A stretch of DNA of 52,867 nucleotides from an uncultured Eubacteriales bacterium (GCA_934481515.1 CAKSPO010000011.1:1-52867), one strand, 5' to 3'. Positions 17,261-29,186 are shown, counted from the first letter of the stretch. A program made the numbers and translations. The notes: generated from the sequence alone by a model not told the origin.

Positions 17261-18013
17261 TCAGCAGGCATCCCGCAGGGAGTTCCTGACTCTGCGGATT
17301 GCTTTTTCCTGCGCCCTTTGCTTCTCCCGGTTGTAAGCCATCAGCATCCGGAGCCCGATGCCGATCAGGCGGAACAAACGGACGGAACAGATTACGAGGA
17401 GATCGGCGCTGGATTTTTCCGAAAGGTAGTCCGGGGTGACGGAGATATCTTCCGTTTTGTAACGTGTATGCGGATAACCGCTTTTGGTCAGCTCCAGCAG
17501 TGCCGCGACACCCTGTATGCAGACCCCGTACAGGACGGCGGTTTTGGCAACATCGTCGGTGCCGACGGAAATGTGGCAGTGGTCAATCCGGATATGGAGC
17601 CTGCCGCCGGTCTCCCGGTAGAGCTTTTTGACCAGTGCAAGGATCATTTGCAGATTTTCCTTCAGATTCGGAGCCGGCACCACGGGGGGAATCGGCTGCT
17701 TTTCCAGATTCCGCAACCGTTTGGCTTCTTTTTTTGCGGCTTTTCTCCGTTTCTTTTCCAGCTTGGCGGCAATTTTTTTCTGCCGTTTCAGCTCTTTCCG
17801 CAAAATCCGATCCGGATTTTTGCAATCCGCAAGATCGGTACCGTGATCTCCGTCCGCGGCAACCTTCTGCGGGAGAATCCGGAACCGGATGCCTGCCACG
17901 GAAGCGGTGATATCCGGCTTCCCGTTGTAAGAAATCCGGATTTTGGCGGAGCCGAAAAAGATCAGAATGCAGAACAGCACAACGATCGCGAGAACGATCC
18001 ACAATGCAATCAA
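17261..18013 (-). CDS. DUF2953 membrane-anchored protein (YtfI-like)
   Basis: The 250-residue product has one N-terminal transmembrane segment (about 3-22) and a DUF2953-type beta-rich domain. A Lys/Arg-rich helical stretch (about 74-108) sits in the middle. The start codon is TTG, in a TTGA overlap with the scpB stop, with GAGGAGGAG about 5 bases upstream, so it is translationally coupled to scpB. Its partner is GerW, as in Bacillus. Function is not established; a spore-envelope role is inferred from the pairing. Confidence 0.8.
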   Translation of the reverse strand: MIALWIVLAIVVLFCILIFFGSAKIRISYNGKPDITASVAGIRFRILPQKVAADGDHGTDLADCKNPDRILRKELKRQKKIAAKLEKKRRKAAKKEAKRLRNLEKQPIPPVVPAPNLKENLQMILALVKKLYRETGGRLHIRIDHCHISVGTDDVAKTAVLYGVCIQGVAALLELTKSGYPHTRYKTEDISVTPDYLSEKSSADLLVICSVRLFRLIGIGLRMLMAYNREKQRAQEKAIRRVRNSLRDAC

Positions 18014-18786
18014 GGCAACTCCTCCTCTCGGTTCGGTTCGGTATCCTCTGCGATGGGCTTTCCGGCATCCGACTCATGGGTCGGAGCCGCTCCCGCTTCA
18101 AAAACGAGATGCTCTTCCTCGGAATCCACCGGTTCGGTATATTCGCCGGCGGGCGGTGCTTCCTCCGATGTATCCGGCGTATCTCCGCCGGAAGCGGAGT
18201 TCTCCTCCAGCTGCGCCGCGGCGACGCTCAGAGCCTCGGTCTGCGGAAGTTCGTCCAGAGAGTGAATGCCGAATACCCGCAGAAACTTGTCGGTCGTCAC
18301 ATACAGCATCGGACGACCCGGTGCGTCCAACCGCCCCGCCGCCTCAATCAGCCCTTTATCCAGCAGAGAATTGACGGCGTAAGAACTGTCCACGCCGCGT
18401 ACCAGATCCACAAAGGAACGGGTGACCGGCTGGTTATAGGCGACGACCGCGAGCACCTCCATGGAGGATGCGGACAGGTTCCCGCCGCGGCGGATGCCGA
18501 GAGCCTCCCGGATATAGGGAGCATATTTTTCTTTGGTGGTGAGCTGACAGGCGGTGGGGTAGAGCAGGAGCAGAATGCCGTGATTGGTGCTCTCCTCCTC
18601 AAAATGCGCCGCCATCTCTTTGGTGACAGCTTTGACGTCCTTCAGGGACAGCCCCAGCACCTCTGCCAGCTTATCGTACCGTATCGGATGTCCGGCGGCA
18701 AAGAGAATTGCCTCAATTGCCTGCTCGATTTCCTGTGCGGAAGTGAGCGGCTCCGCATACGGTGCGGACGGTTTCTTTTCTTCCAT
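18010..18786 (-). CDS. scpB: Segregation and condensation protein B
   Basis: The 258-residue product carries two winged-helix domains typical of ScpB (about 14-175; EAILFAAGHPIRYDKLAEVLGL, then LAVVAYNQPVTR). It then has an acidic low-complexity tail (about 190-258) longer than in most homologues. ScpB dimers bind ScpA and regulate the SMC ATPase during chromosome condensation and segregation. scpA lies 17 bp upstream on the same strand, the usual pair. The ribosome binding site (AAAGGA) is distant, about 13 bases. Confidence 0.94.
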   Translation of the reverse strand: MEEKKPSAPYAEPLTSAQEIEQAIEAILFAAGHPIRYDKLAEVLGLSLKDVKAVTKEMAAHFEEESTNHGILLLLYPTACQLTTKEKYAPYIREALGIRRGGNLSASSMEVLAVVAYNQPVTRSFVDLVRGVDSSYAVNSLLDKGLIEAAGRLDAPGRPMLYVTTDKFLRVFGIHSLDELPQTEALSVAAAQLEENSASGGDTPDTSEEAPPAGEYTEPVDSEEEHLVFEAGAAPTHESDAGKPIAEDTEPNREEELP

Positions 18787-18803
18787 AGTCTGTAACGGTT
18801 CCT

Positions 18804-19931
18804 TTATGTTTTTTCCGTCGTTTTATGGTCGGGCAGTGTTTTGGACTGCTCCGCCATGGAGCGGATGATTTCGTTCATATCAAGACCGAGGTCGTCCATC
18901 AGATCCTCTTCCTCGGCGGATAGGCGATCGTCCAGCAGTTTTTCCACCGCCTCCTCCGCTTCGAGATCACTGTCGTCCGGCGGGCAGACGGTTTGCGACG
19001 TCTCTTCTTTTGCCTGTGCCCGTTCGGCTGCGCGACGTGCACGCTCCTCGGCACGCAGGCGTTTTTTCTCCGCCAGCTTTGCTTCCCGCAGGATGCGGCG
19101 CTGCTCACGGTGCATCTCTGCCTTGGAGGACAGAGGAATCGGCGCGTCGTCCTGCTCCTTCGCAGGTGCCGTTTCACCGGATTCTTCCTCGGCAGGAGCG
19201 TCGTTGACGATGAATCTGGTATCGGTTCCGTGAATGATCCGGTAGGAATCCGGATCTTCGTCAATCAGAATTTTCCGAACCTTGATCAGCTCCAGAATTC
19301 CGAGGAAAATGGCGATCATGTCCGGCAGGGAGACCGCATCCTGCAACAGCTCCTGCATGGAGGTGTCGCGCTTCTTTTTCATGTGATGCAGAATCCCGAT
19401 GATCTTGACATCCACGGGAACGATCGGTTTGGCGATCATCGGGGCAAAGGTCTGCTTTTCCGCCTTCGGTCTGCTTTCGTTTGCCGCGATCATCCGGCGG
19501 ACGGCAGCGCACAGCGAGGTAACCTGCTGATCCGCCACATAGGTGGTGTCGATGCTGATCTCGTCGGTGTCCTTTGCCATTCTTCCGCTGTAAACGGCGT
19601 ACAGCTCTGCCATTTTGACCGCCGCCTGCTTTGCCTGCTGATACCGCAGAAGGGCATCGGCAAGGTCGGCTCTCGGATCCTTTTCATCGTTCTTTTCCTT
19701 TGGCAGGAGCATCCGGCTTTTGATGAGCATCAGTTCGCTTGCCATGACGATGAATTCGCCGGCAATTTCCATGTCCATGTCCTTTGCCGCGCGGAGGTAC
19801 TCCAGATACTGGTCGCAGATGATGGCGATGGGGATGTCCTCAATATTGACTTTATTCTTCTGGATCAGGGTCAGAAGCAGATCCAGGGGACCTTCAAACT
19901 GATCCAGACGGTAAGTGACGGTAGCTTCCAT
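18804..19931 (-). CDS. scpA: Segregation and condensation protein A (kleisin)
   Basis: ScpA is the kleisin that bridges SMC heads. The start at 19931 is chosen because ScpA proteins begin with the YRLDQFEGPLDLLLTLI segment and AAAGGA lies upstream; the open frame extends 41 codons further into the preceding gene. The product is 375 residues: N-terminal SMC-neck binding domain (about 1-85), a helical ScpB-binding middle, and a winged-helix region near 170-240. A long charged tail (about 260-350) is rich in Arg/Glu/Ala (REAKLAEKKRLRAEERARRA). The tail is an addition compared with the roughly 250-residue family core. Confidence 0.94.
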   Translation of the reverse strand: MEATVTYRLDQFEGPLDLLLTLIQKNKVNIEDIPIAIICDQYLEYLRAAKDMDMEIAGEFIVMASELMLIKSRMLLPKEKNDEKDPRADLADALLRYQQAKQAAVKMAELYAVYSGRMAKDTDEISIDTTYVADQQVTSLCAAVRRMIAANESRPKAEKQTFAPMIAKPIVPVDVKIIGILHHMKKKRDTSMQELLQDAVSLPDMIAIFLGILELIKVRKILIDEDPDSYRIIHGTDTRFIVNDAPAEEESGETAPAKEQDDAPIPLSSKAEMHREQRRILREAKLAEKKRLRAEERARRAAERAQAKEETSQTVCPPDDSDLEAEEAVEKLLDDRLSAEEEDLMDDLGLDMNEIIRSMAEQSKTLPDHKTTEKT

Positions 19932-19990
19932 GCGAGGAGCATCCTTTCCGTTCGGTGTTTTCAAAAAATAGAAATGTGTGATCCGATACG

Positions 19991-20716
19991 CTATGCGACG
20001 AGTCCCGCGCGCAGAACCGACCACAGCCCGTTGGCAATCGGCATTTCGATCCAATTGGTCAGAAGATTGGCAAGCAGGCTGAAGGGGGAGATGCCGAAGC
20101 GGGAGAGCACGAGACAGACAATCAGAATGCCGAACATGATCTGCCGCTCGTAGCGCATGATGCCGAAATAGATTTTGGACGGCAGGAAGGCAAGCGCCAT
20201 CCGGGAGCCGTCAAACGGCGGTACGGGGATGAGGTTGAACAGCGCAAACAGAAAATTGATCTGTGCGCCGAGGTTCAGCATCTGAAACAGCAGGCTGACG
20301 CAGGTAACCGCAAAAGCGGAGGTGGAAGAAAGATAGAGGTAATTCCACCAAGCCAGTGTCAGTCCCGCCAGAGCGGCATTGACCGCACCGAGCAACAGGT
20401 TGGCAAGCGGTCCCGCGATGGCAGTCAGTGCCATGCCGCGTTTGGGGTTGCGGAAATATCTTGTATTGATCGGTACCGGCTTTGCCCATCCGAACCCGAA
20501 CACCAGCATACAGAGAAACCCGATGGGATCCAGATGTTTGAGGGGGTTGAGGGTCAGTCTGCCGAGCTGATACGCGGTGGGATCCCCGCATTTGTAGGCG
20601 ACCCATCCGTGCGCGGTCTCATGCAGGGAGAGCGCAAACATAATGACGGGCAGGCTGAACAAAAGGGAAATCAGAATGGAGCGGATGTCGCCGCCGGAGA
20701 GAATGGACAACAGCAT
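19991..20716 (-). CDS. Site-2-protease-like membrane metalloprotease (M50)
   Basis: The 241-residue polytopic membrane protein has the zinc motif HETAH (H32, E33, H36) in its first transmembrane region. The third ligand motif NLIPVPPFDG (D169) is in a later one, so it should be an active intramembrane or membrane-proximal protease of the Rip/YwhC group. Four to six hydrophobic segments are visible. It lies between engB and scpA, a position common for this family in Firmicutes. The substrate is unknown. The ribosome binding site is poor. Confidence 0.9.
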   Translation of the reverse strand: MLLSILSGGDIRSILISLLFSLPVIMFALSLHETAHGWVAYKCGDPTAYQLGRLTLNPLKHLDPIGFLCMLVFGFGWAKPVPINTRYFRNPKRGMALTAIAGPLANLLLGAVNAALAGLTLAWWNYLYLSSTSAFAVTCVSLLFQMLNLGAQINFLFALFNLIPVPPFDGSRMALAFLPSKIYFGIMRYERQIMFGILIVCLVLSRFGISPFSLLANLLTNWIEMPIANGLWSVLRAGLVA

Positions 20717-20761
20717 TTTAGGGGGTTCTCGCTTTCTTGATTTTTGAAACCGAAGAAGTTG

Positions 20762-21370
20762 TCAGAGTTTCAGTCCGGCAGAAAGGGCAATCTGCTTCCA
20801 GAGTTCGGCTTTTCCTTCTCCCTTCTGGGAGGAGCTGAACAGAATCGGCGCGTCCGAAGGGATGGAAGGATCATTCCGCAGACGTTCCTCCGCCGCGCGG
20901 CGCTCCGTTGCATTGAGCTTGTCGGATTTGGTGGCGACAATGAGGAAGGGAAGTCCGGACGATGCCAGATAGGAAAGCATCGTGCGGTCATCCTCGGTGG
21001 TTCCGATGCGGCTGTCCACCAGCTGGATCACCAGCCGGATGAGGGACAGGTTCGGGTTCTTTGTAAAGTAACCATCGGTCAGCGCCGACCATTTTGCCTT
21101 TTCCTCCGGAGAGCGCTTGGCAAAGCCGTAGCCGGGCAGATCTACCAGAAACAGCTTTTTATCCACGTCATAGAAATTGACGGTGACGGTTTTTCCCGGT
21201 GCGGAGCTGACACGTGCCAGGCTCTTTCTGCCGAGAAGAGAGTTGATCAGCGAACTTTTTCCGACATTGGAGCGACCGGAAAAAGCAACCTGCGGAATCG
21301 GATCCGTCGGAAACTGTCCGGGAAGTCCCGCACTGATCCGCAGGGAAACAAGGTTGAGGTTCAGCGACAT
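20762..21370 (-). CDS. engB: Ribosome biogenesis GTPase EngB/YsxC
   Basis: The 202-residue GTPase has P-loop GRSNVGKS (32-39), G3 DLPG (77-80) and G4 TKSD (147-150), and acts late in 50S subunit assembly. The ATG at 21370 has AAAGGA 6 bases upstream; an earlier in-frame ATG lacks one. It follows lon by 35 bp, a conserved Firmicutes neighbourhood (lon-ysxC), so the two are probably cotranscribed. Confidence 0.95.
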   Translation of the reverse strand: MSLNLNLVSLRISAGLPGQFPTDPIPQVAFSGRSNVGKSSLINSLLGRKSLARVSSAPGKTVTVNFYDVDKKLFLVDLPGYGFAKRSPEEKAKWSALTDGYFTKNPNLSLIRLVIQLVDSRIGTTEDDRTMLSYLASSGLPFLIVATKSDKLNATERRAAEERLRNDPSIPSDAPILFSSSQKGEGKAELWKQIALSAGLKL

Positions 21371-21405
21371 AGAGCGTCCTTTCTTGATGGAAGGCGGTAT
21401 CGGCT

Positions 21406-23835
<2,430 letters not shown>

Positions 23836-23909
23836 TGCAAAATCCTTTCAAAACGGGGAAAATCCTGCCGGATGTTTATTGCAGGAAGAAATATAACAAT
23901 ATTTATTAT

Positions 23910-23938
23910 ATTATAGCACACTTTTCTCCGGATTTCCA
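23910..23938 (-). promoter_or_regulatory. Promoter of lon
   Basis: On the minus strand a perfect TATAAT (23910-23915) with TGC before it is 17 bases from TGGAAA (23933-23938), a 4/6 match to the -35 consensus. A second overlapping TATAAT lies at 23905-23910. Confidence 0.6.
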
Positions 23939-24072
23939 TAGTTTTTTCGAAAAAAAGTGCATCACGAATCTATTTTTTCCGGGAAAGGGACGTTTTTGCA
24001 CATCTGATTGCTGCGGTTGCTTCGCTTTTGGTTTTGATTTGTAAAAATATTTTTCCAAATTCAGAAAAACAA

Positions 24073-24101
24073 TTGACTTTTTCGGGGGAATATGCTAAAA
24101 T
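24073..24101 (+). promoter_or_regulatory. Promoter of uvrB
   Basis: TTGACT (24073-24078) and TAAAAT (24096-24101) are 17 bases apart, 43 bp before the uvrB start. Confidence 0.85.
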
Positions 24102-24105
24102 ATTC
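24088..24105. promoter_or_regulatory. Palindrome covering the uvrB -10 box
   Basis: GAATAT and ATATTC flank 6 bases and enclose the -10 hexamer, an ideal place for a repressor. It does not match the GAAC-n4-GTTC LexA core that I know for Firmicutes, so the regulator is unknown. Confidence 0.45.
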
Positions 24106-24143
24106 TCTTGCTGATAATTCCGATAATGGTTTTGGAGGGAACA

Positions 24144-26159
24144 ATGGATACACGTCCTTTTGTGCTGAAAAGTGAATTTTCGCCGACGGGCGACCAGCCG
24201 CAGGCGATTGCGAAGCTGACCGAAGGAATTCTCTCCGGCGTGCGGATGCAGACGCTTCTGGGGGTAACCGGTTCCGGAAAAACCTTCACCATGGCGAATG
24301 TCATTGCCGGGCTGAACCGTCCGACGCTGATTCTGGAGCCGAACAAAACATTGGCGGCGCAGGTGTGTTCCGAGATGCGGGAGTTTTTTCCGGATGCCGC
24401 GGTGGAGTATTTTGTTTCCTACTATGACTATTATCAGCCGGAAGCGTATATTCCGGGTAAGGATATGTATATCGAAAAGGACGCGCTGATCAACGACGAA
24501 ATCGATCGCTTGCGGCACAGTGCGACCAGCGCGCTGTTTGAACGCCGGGACGTCATCATTGTCGCCTCGGTTTCCTGCATTTATTCGCTCGGAGATCCTT
24601 CCGAGTATCAGGGGCTGGTGCTTGCCGTTCGCCCCGGAATGCAGATGAGCCGCGATATTTTCGTGCGCAAGCTGGTGGCAAACAGCTATACCAGAAACGA
24701 CATGGCTCTTGCAAGAGACACCTTCCGGGTCAACGGCGACACGGTGGAGGTGGTTCCGGCAAATATGAACGACTGTGCCATCCGGGTGGAGTTCTTCGGA
24801 GATGAGATCGACCGGATTTCCGAAATTCATCTGGTGACGGGAGAGGTGCGGCGTTTGCTTTCCTATGCCGCCGTTTATCCTGCGACGCACTATGCGGTGT
24901 CGGACGAAAAGCGGGAGGCGGCGCTTGCGGAAATTGAACGCGAAATGGAGGAACGTGTCGCGTTTTTCGAGTCGGAAAACAAGCTTCTGGAGGCACAGAG
25001 AATCCGGGAGCGGGTTAAGTATGATCTGGAAATGCTGCGGGAGGTCGGATTCTGTTCCGGAGTGGAAAACTATTCCCGCGTGCTTTCCGGGCGACCGAAG
25101 GGCTCCACCCCGTTTACACTTCTGGACTATTTTCCGGACGATTATATCATGTTCATTGACGAGTCGCACGTGACCGTTCCGCAGGTACGAGGCATGAGCG
25201 GCGGCGACACGGCGCGAAAAAAGAATCTGGTGGATTACGGCTTCCGCCTGCCGTCCGCCTATGACAACCGACCGCTTTATTTCAACGAGTTTGAGGAAAG
25301 CATTCATCAGGCGGTCTTTGTCAGCGCAACCCCCGGCGACTATGAAGAGGAACATTCCGGACAGGTGGTGGAGCAGATCATAAGACCCACGGGACTTCTG
25401 GATCCGGAGGTGGAGGTTCGCCCGATTGAAGGTCAGGTGGATGATCTGCTGGGAGAGATTCGCCTGCGTGCCGCGAAGGGAGAACGGGTTCTGGTTACGA
25501 CGCTGACCAAAAAAATGGCGGAGGATCTGACCGAATATATGGAATCCAACGGTATCCGCGTCCGCTACATTCATTTCAATGTGGATACCATGGAGCGGAT
25601 GGAGATCATCCGGGATCTGCGGCTCGGCGTTTTTGATGTTCTGGTCGGAATCAACCTGCTGCGGGAAGGTCTGGATATTCCGGAGGTCTCGCTCGTGGCG
25701 ATTCTTGACGCAGACAAAGAGGGCTTTCTGCGGGCGGAGCGATCGCTGATCCAGACGATCGGGCGTGCGGCACGGAACGCCGGAGGCAAGGTCATTATGT
25801 ATGCGGACAATGTTACCCGGTCGATGCAGGGTGCCATCGCGGAGACCGAACGCCGTCGTGCGATTCAGCGTGCCTACAATGAAGAGCACGGAATTGTTCC
25901 GCGCACCATTGTCAAGAGTGTGCGCGATGTGATTGAGGTCGGAACGACGGAGGAGCGGGATGCCAAGCGCCGGGAAAAGAACCGCCGGGTGCCGGAAAAG
26001 AAGCTGAGTCCTTCGGAAAAGGAAAAGCTGATTGCCGAAATGACCTCCGAAATGAAGTCTGCCGCGCGGCAGCTGGAGTTTGAAAAAGCGGCGTTTCTGC
26101 GCGATGAAATCGAAAAGCTCCGGGGCGGAAAAACCGAGCGTCCGCGCTCCTTCCGGTGA
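24144..26159 (+). CDS. uvrB: Excinuclease ABC subunit B
   Basis: UvrB is the damage-verifying helicase-like subunit of nucleotide excision repair. The ATG at 24144 has GGAGGG 6 bases upstream; an in-frame ATG 12 codons earlier overlaps the promoter. The product is 671 residues: Walker A GVTGSGKT (40-47), the beta-hairpin YYDYYQPEAY near 95, helicase motifs including the DESH-like IDESH, and the C-terminal UVR motif (QLEFEKAAFLRDEIEKLR) that binds UvrC. uvrA follows after 78 bp. Confidence 0.97.
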   Translation: MDTRPFVLKSEFSPTGDQPQAIAKLTEGILSGVRMQTLLGVTGSGKTFTMANVIAGLNRPTLILEPNKTLAAQVCSEMREFFPDAAVEYFVSYYDYYQPEAYIPGKDMYIEKDALINDEIDRLRHSATSALFERRDVIIVASVSCIYSLGDPSEYQGLVLAVRPGMQMSRDIFVRKLVANSYTRNDMALARDTFRVNGDTVEVVPANMNDCAIRVEFFGDEIDRISEIHLVTGEVRRLLSYAAVYPATHYAVSDEKREAALAEIEREMEERVAFFESENKLLEAQRIRERVKYDLEMLREVGFCSGVENYSRVLSGRPKGSTPFTLLDYFPDDYIMFIDESHVTVPQVRGMSGGDTARKKNLVDYGFRLPSAYDNRPLYFNEFEESIHQAVFVSATPGDYEEEHSGQVVEQIIRPTGLLDPEVEVRPIEGQVDDLLGEIRLRAAKGERVLVTTLTKKMAEDLTEYMESNGIRVRYIHFNVDTMERMEIIRDLRLGVFDVLVGINLLREGLDIPEVSLVAILDADKEGFLRAERSLIQTIGRAARNAGGKVIMYADNVTRSMQGAIAETERRRAIQRAYNEEHGIVPRTIVKSVRDVIEVGTTEERDAKRREKNRRVPEKKLSPSEKEKLIAEMTSEMKSAARQLEFEKAAFLRDEIEKLRGGKTERPRSFR

Positions 26160-26237
26160 TTTTTACCGCTTGAAAGCGAAAATGTCCGGAACTGTCAACG
26201 GGGACTTTGGCTCTGTTTTTGAAGGGAGGATTGAAGT

Positions 26238-29093
26238 ATGCCGAATCAGATTACCGTCCGCGGAGTGCGGGTACACAATCTGAAAAATATTGATGTGGAG
26301 ATACCGCGGGACAAGCTGGTGGTTCTGACGGGACTTTCCGGCTCCGGAAAGTCGTCACTGGCGTTTGATACCATCTATGCGGAGGGGCACCGCCGTTTTG
26401 TGGAGTCGCTCTCTTCCTATGCCAGAATGTTTCTCGGTCAGCTGGATAAGCCGGATATTGATTCCATTGAGGGGCTGTCTCCCGCCATTTCCATCGACCA
26501 GAAAACCACATCCAAAAATCCGCGTTCAACGGTCGGTACGGTGACGGAGATTTATGATTATCTCCGGTTGCTGTACGCACGCATCGGCGTTCCGCACTGC
26601 CCGGTCTGCGGGAAGGAAATCCGCCAGCAGACCACGGATCAGATCATCGACCGGATCATGACCTTCCCGGAAGGGGAGCGTTTCCTGATTCTGGCACCCG
26701 TGGTACGGTCCCAGAAGGGAATGCATGAGAAGGTTTTTGCGGACGCACGCAAGCGCGGCTATGTCCGGGTGCGGGTGGACGGAAACATGTACGACCTCAG
26801 CGAAGAAATCGCGCTGGACAAAAACCGGAAGCACTCGATTGAAATCGTGGTGGATCGACTGGTAATGAAAGAGGGGATTGAGGCGCGTCTGTCCGATTCC
26901 GTGGAGAACGCGCTTCATGCGGCGGACGGGCATCTGACCGTAGTGAAGCTGCCGCGTGAGGGGAAACCGGAGGAACTGGAATTTTCGCAGACCTATGCCT
27001 GCGAGGAGCACGGAATTTCCTTTGGTGAACTGGAGCCGCGGATGTTTTCCTTCAATAACCCGGCGGGAGCCTGCCCGCGCTGTGCGGGGCTCGGCGAGTT
27101 GCAGCGCATTGCGGAGGAGCGACTGATCCCGAACCGGGAGTTGTCCCTGTCCGAGGGAGCCATCAATGTCAACGGATTCAAGACGCTGGAGGAAGAAAGC
27201 TGGAACGGCCCGCTCTTTGCGGCGGTCGGAAAGCGCTTCGGTTTCGGTCTGGACACGCCGCTCAAGGACTTCAGCGAGGAGCAATACAAGCTGCTCCTTT
27301 ACGGAACGGGAGACGAAAAATATGACATTCACCGCTGGTTCGGTCATCAGGAGCATCATCAGCTGGCAAAGTTTGAGGGACTGGTCAGGATGATTGAGAC
27401 CCGGATGCAGATGGGCGGAAACGAATACTACAATCAGTTTGTCGAGGAGGCGCCGTGCCCGGAATGTCACGGGCAGCGGCTTTCTCCGACGGCGCTTGCC
27501 GTGACGGTGGGAGGGCTGAACATCCAGCAGTTCTGTTCGCTTTCCATTGTACAGGCGCTGGAATTTGTCAACCGTCTGGAGCTGAGCAATACCGAACAGA
27601 AGATTGCCGCGGAAATCCTGAAGGAGATTCGTTCCCGGCTCGGATTTCTTGTCAGTGTCGGTCTGAACTATCTGACGCTTTCCCGCAAGGCGGGGACGCT
27701 TTCCGGCGGGGAAGCACAGCGCATCCGGCTTGCCACGCAGATCGGTTCCTCTCTGGTCGGAGTGCTGTATATTCTGGACGAACCGAGCATCGGTCTGCAT
27801 CAGCGGGACAATTCCAAGCTGATTGCCACGCTCAAACGGCTCCGTGACCTCGGAAACACCGTGATTGTGGTGGAGCATGACGAGGAAACGATGGAGAATG
27901 CCGACTATCTTCTGGACATCGGTCCCGGTGCCGGAATTCACGGCGGACGGGTGGTTGCCGCCGGAACTCCGGCAGAGGTCATGGCAAATCCGGATTCCGT
28001 GACGGGTGCCTACCTTTCCGGCAGGCGGAAAATTCCGGTGCCTGCCTCCCGCCGCCCGGGGAACGGAAACTTTCTCCGGATTGTCGGTGCACGACAGAAC
28101 AACCTGAAAAATATTGATGTCGATATTCCGCTGGGATGCTTTGTCTGCGTCACAGGCGTTTCCGGCTCCGGAAAATCCTCGCTGGTAAACGGAATTCTTT
28201 ATCCGGTACTGGCGGAAAAGCTCAACCGTGCCATTGCCTATCCGGGCAAGTATACGTCCCTGGAGGGGCTGGAACATCTGGACAAGGTGATTGCCATTGA
28301 CCAGAGCCCGATCGGTCGGATGCCAAGCTCCAACCCGGCAACCTACACCGGACTTTTTGCCGACATCCGCAATCTCTTTGCGCAGACCAAGGATGCGAAA
28401 GCCAAGGGATTCGGTCCCGGTCGTTTTTCCTTCAATGTAAAAGGCGGCAGATGCGAGGCATGCGAAGGAGACGGCGTCAAAAAGATTGAGATGCACTTCC
28501 TTCCGGATGTATACGTGACCTGCGATGTATGCAAAGGAAAGCGTTACAACCGCGATACGCTGGAGGTGCGCTATAAAGGAAAGAATATCTATGAGGTGCT
28601 GGAAATGAGCGTGGAGGAGGGGCTTGCTTTCTTCGACGGCATTCCCGCCATTCAGCGGAAGCTGCAAACGCTTTATGACGTGGGACTGGGGTATATCAAG
28701 ATCGGGCAGCCCTCCACCACCATTTCCGGCGGGGAGGCACAGCGGGTCAAGCTTGCAACCGAGCTTTCCAAACGGGCGACCGGGCGGACCTTCTATATTC
28801 TGGACGAGCCGACGACGGGACTGCATTCCGCCGATGTGGCAAAGCTGCTGGAAATCCTGCAGCGGCTGTGCGACAGCGGAAACTCGGTGCTGGTGATCGA
28901 GCACAATCTGGATGTCATCAAGAGCGCGGACTATCTGATTGACCTGGGTCCCGAAGGCGGGGAAGGCGGCGGAACCGTCGTGGCGACGGGAACCCCGGAA
29001 GCGGTTGCACAGGTGGAAGAATCCTTTACGGGACAGTACCTGAAAAAGCGTCTTTCCTCCGACTCTGCTCCGAAACTTGTCGAAAATAAATAA
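26238..29093 (+). CDS. uvrA: Excinuclease ABC subunit A
   Basis: The 951-residue product has two ABC ATPase halves, with P-loops GLSGSGKSS (about 31-39) and GVSGSGKSS (about 640). LSGGEAQR and ISGGEAQR signatures and zinc-binding CPVC / CEAC...CDVC modules are present. UvrA dimers recognise distorted DNA and load UvrB. GGGAGG sits 9 bases before the ATG. Length and motif order are normal. No strong terminator follows before the transporter promoter at 29151. Confidence 0.97.
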   Translation: MPNQITVRGVRVHNLKNIDVEIPRDKLVVLTGLSGSGKSSLAFDTIYAEGHRRFVESLSSYARMFLGQLDKPDIDSIEGLSPAISIDQKTTSKNPRSTVGTVTEIYDYLRLLYARIGVPHCPVCGKEIRQQTTDQIIDRIMTFPEGERFLILAPVVRSQKGMHEKVFADARKRGYVRVRVDGNMYDLSEEIALDKNRKHSIEIVVDRLVMKEGIEARLSDSVENALHAADGHLTVVKLPREGKPEELEFSQTYACEEHGISFGELEPRMFSFNNPAGACPRCAGLGELQRIAEERLIPNRELSLSEGAINVNGFKTLEEESWNGPLFAAVGKRFGFGLDTPLKDFSEEQYKLLLYGTGDEKYDIHRWFGHQEHHQLAKFEGLVRMIETRMQMGGNEYYNQFVEEAPCPECHGQRLSPTALAVTVGGLNIQQFCSLSIVQALEFVNRLELSNTEQKIAAEILKEIRSRLGFLVSVGLNYLTLSRKAGTLSGGEAQRIRLATQIGSSLVGVLYILDEPSIGLHQRDNSKLIATLKRLRDLGNTVIVVEHDEETMENADYLLDIGPGAGIHGGRVVAAGTPAEVMANPDSVTGAYLSGRRKIPVPASRRPGNGNFLRIVGARQNNLKNIDVDIPLGCFVCVTGVSGSGKSSLVNGILYPVLAEKLNRAIAYPGKYTSLEGLEHLDKVIAIDQSPIGRMPSSNPATYTGLFADIRNLFAQTKDAKAKGFGPGRFSFNVKGGRCEACEGDGVKKIEMHFLPDVYVTCDVCKGKRYNRDTLEVRYKGKNIYEVLEMSVEEGLAFFDGIPAIQRKLQTLYDVGLGYIKIGQPSTTISGGEAQRVKLATELSKRATGRTFYILDEPTTGLHSADVAKLLEILQRLCDSGNSVLVIEHNLDVIKSADYLIDLGPEGGEGGGTVVATGTPEAVAQVEESFTGQYLKKRLSSDSAPKLVENK

Positions 29094-29150
29094 AAACAAT
29101 CATATCGTGATAAAGCAATTGTGACATCTTACAATCTTTGAAAAGAGGGG

Positions 29151-29179
29151 TTGACAGGAACACTTTAGCGTGGTAAAAT
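29151..29179 (+). promoter_or_regulatory. Promoter of the amino-acid ABC transporter operon
   Basis: TTGACA (29151-29156) and TAAAAT (29174-29179) are spaced 17 bases apart, about 80 bp before the binding-protein gene. Confidence 0.88.
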
Positions 29180-29186
29180 GCTAAAG
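29163..29186. promoter_or_regulatory. Palindromic operator candidate on the transporter promoter
   Basis: CTTTAGC (29163-29169) and GCTAAAG (29180-29186) are perfect inverted arms separated by 10 bases that contain most of the -10 box. A dimeric repressor bound here would block RNA polymerase. The regulator is unknown. Confidence 0.55.

Larger units (their letters stand above)
23836..24143. other. Divergent lon / uvrB intergenic region
   Basis: This 308-base AT-rich gap holds the lon promoter, the uvrB promoter and a palindrome on the latter, listed separately. The TTTTTTCGAAAAAA sequence near 23941 is self-complementary but has no known meaning here. No gene or structured RNA is visible. 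Confidence 0.7.

Noticed and set aside
26526..29099. 857-codon open frame on the minus strand
   Set aside because: It is an antisense shadow of uvrA. The same holds for the long frames opposite lon (22114-23916, +) and uvrB (23970-25889, -).
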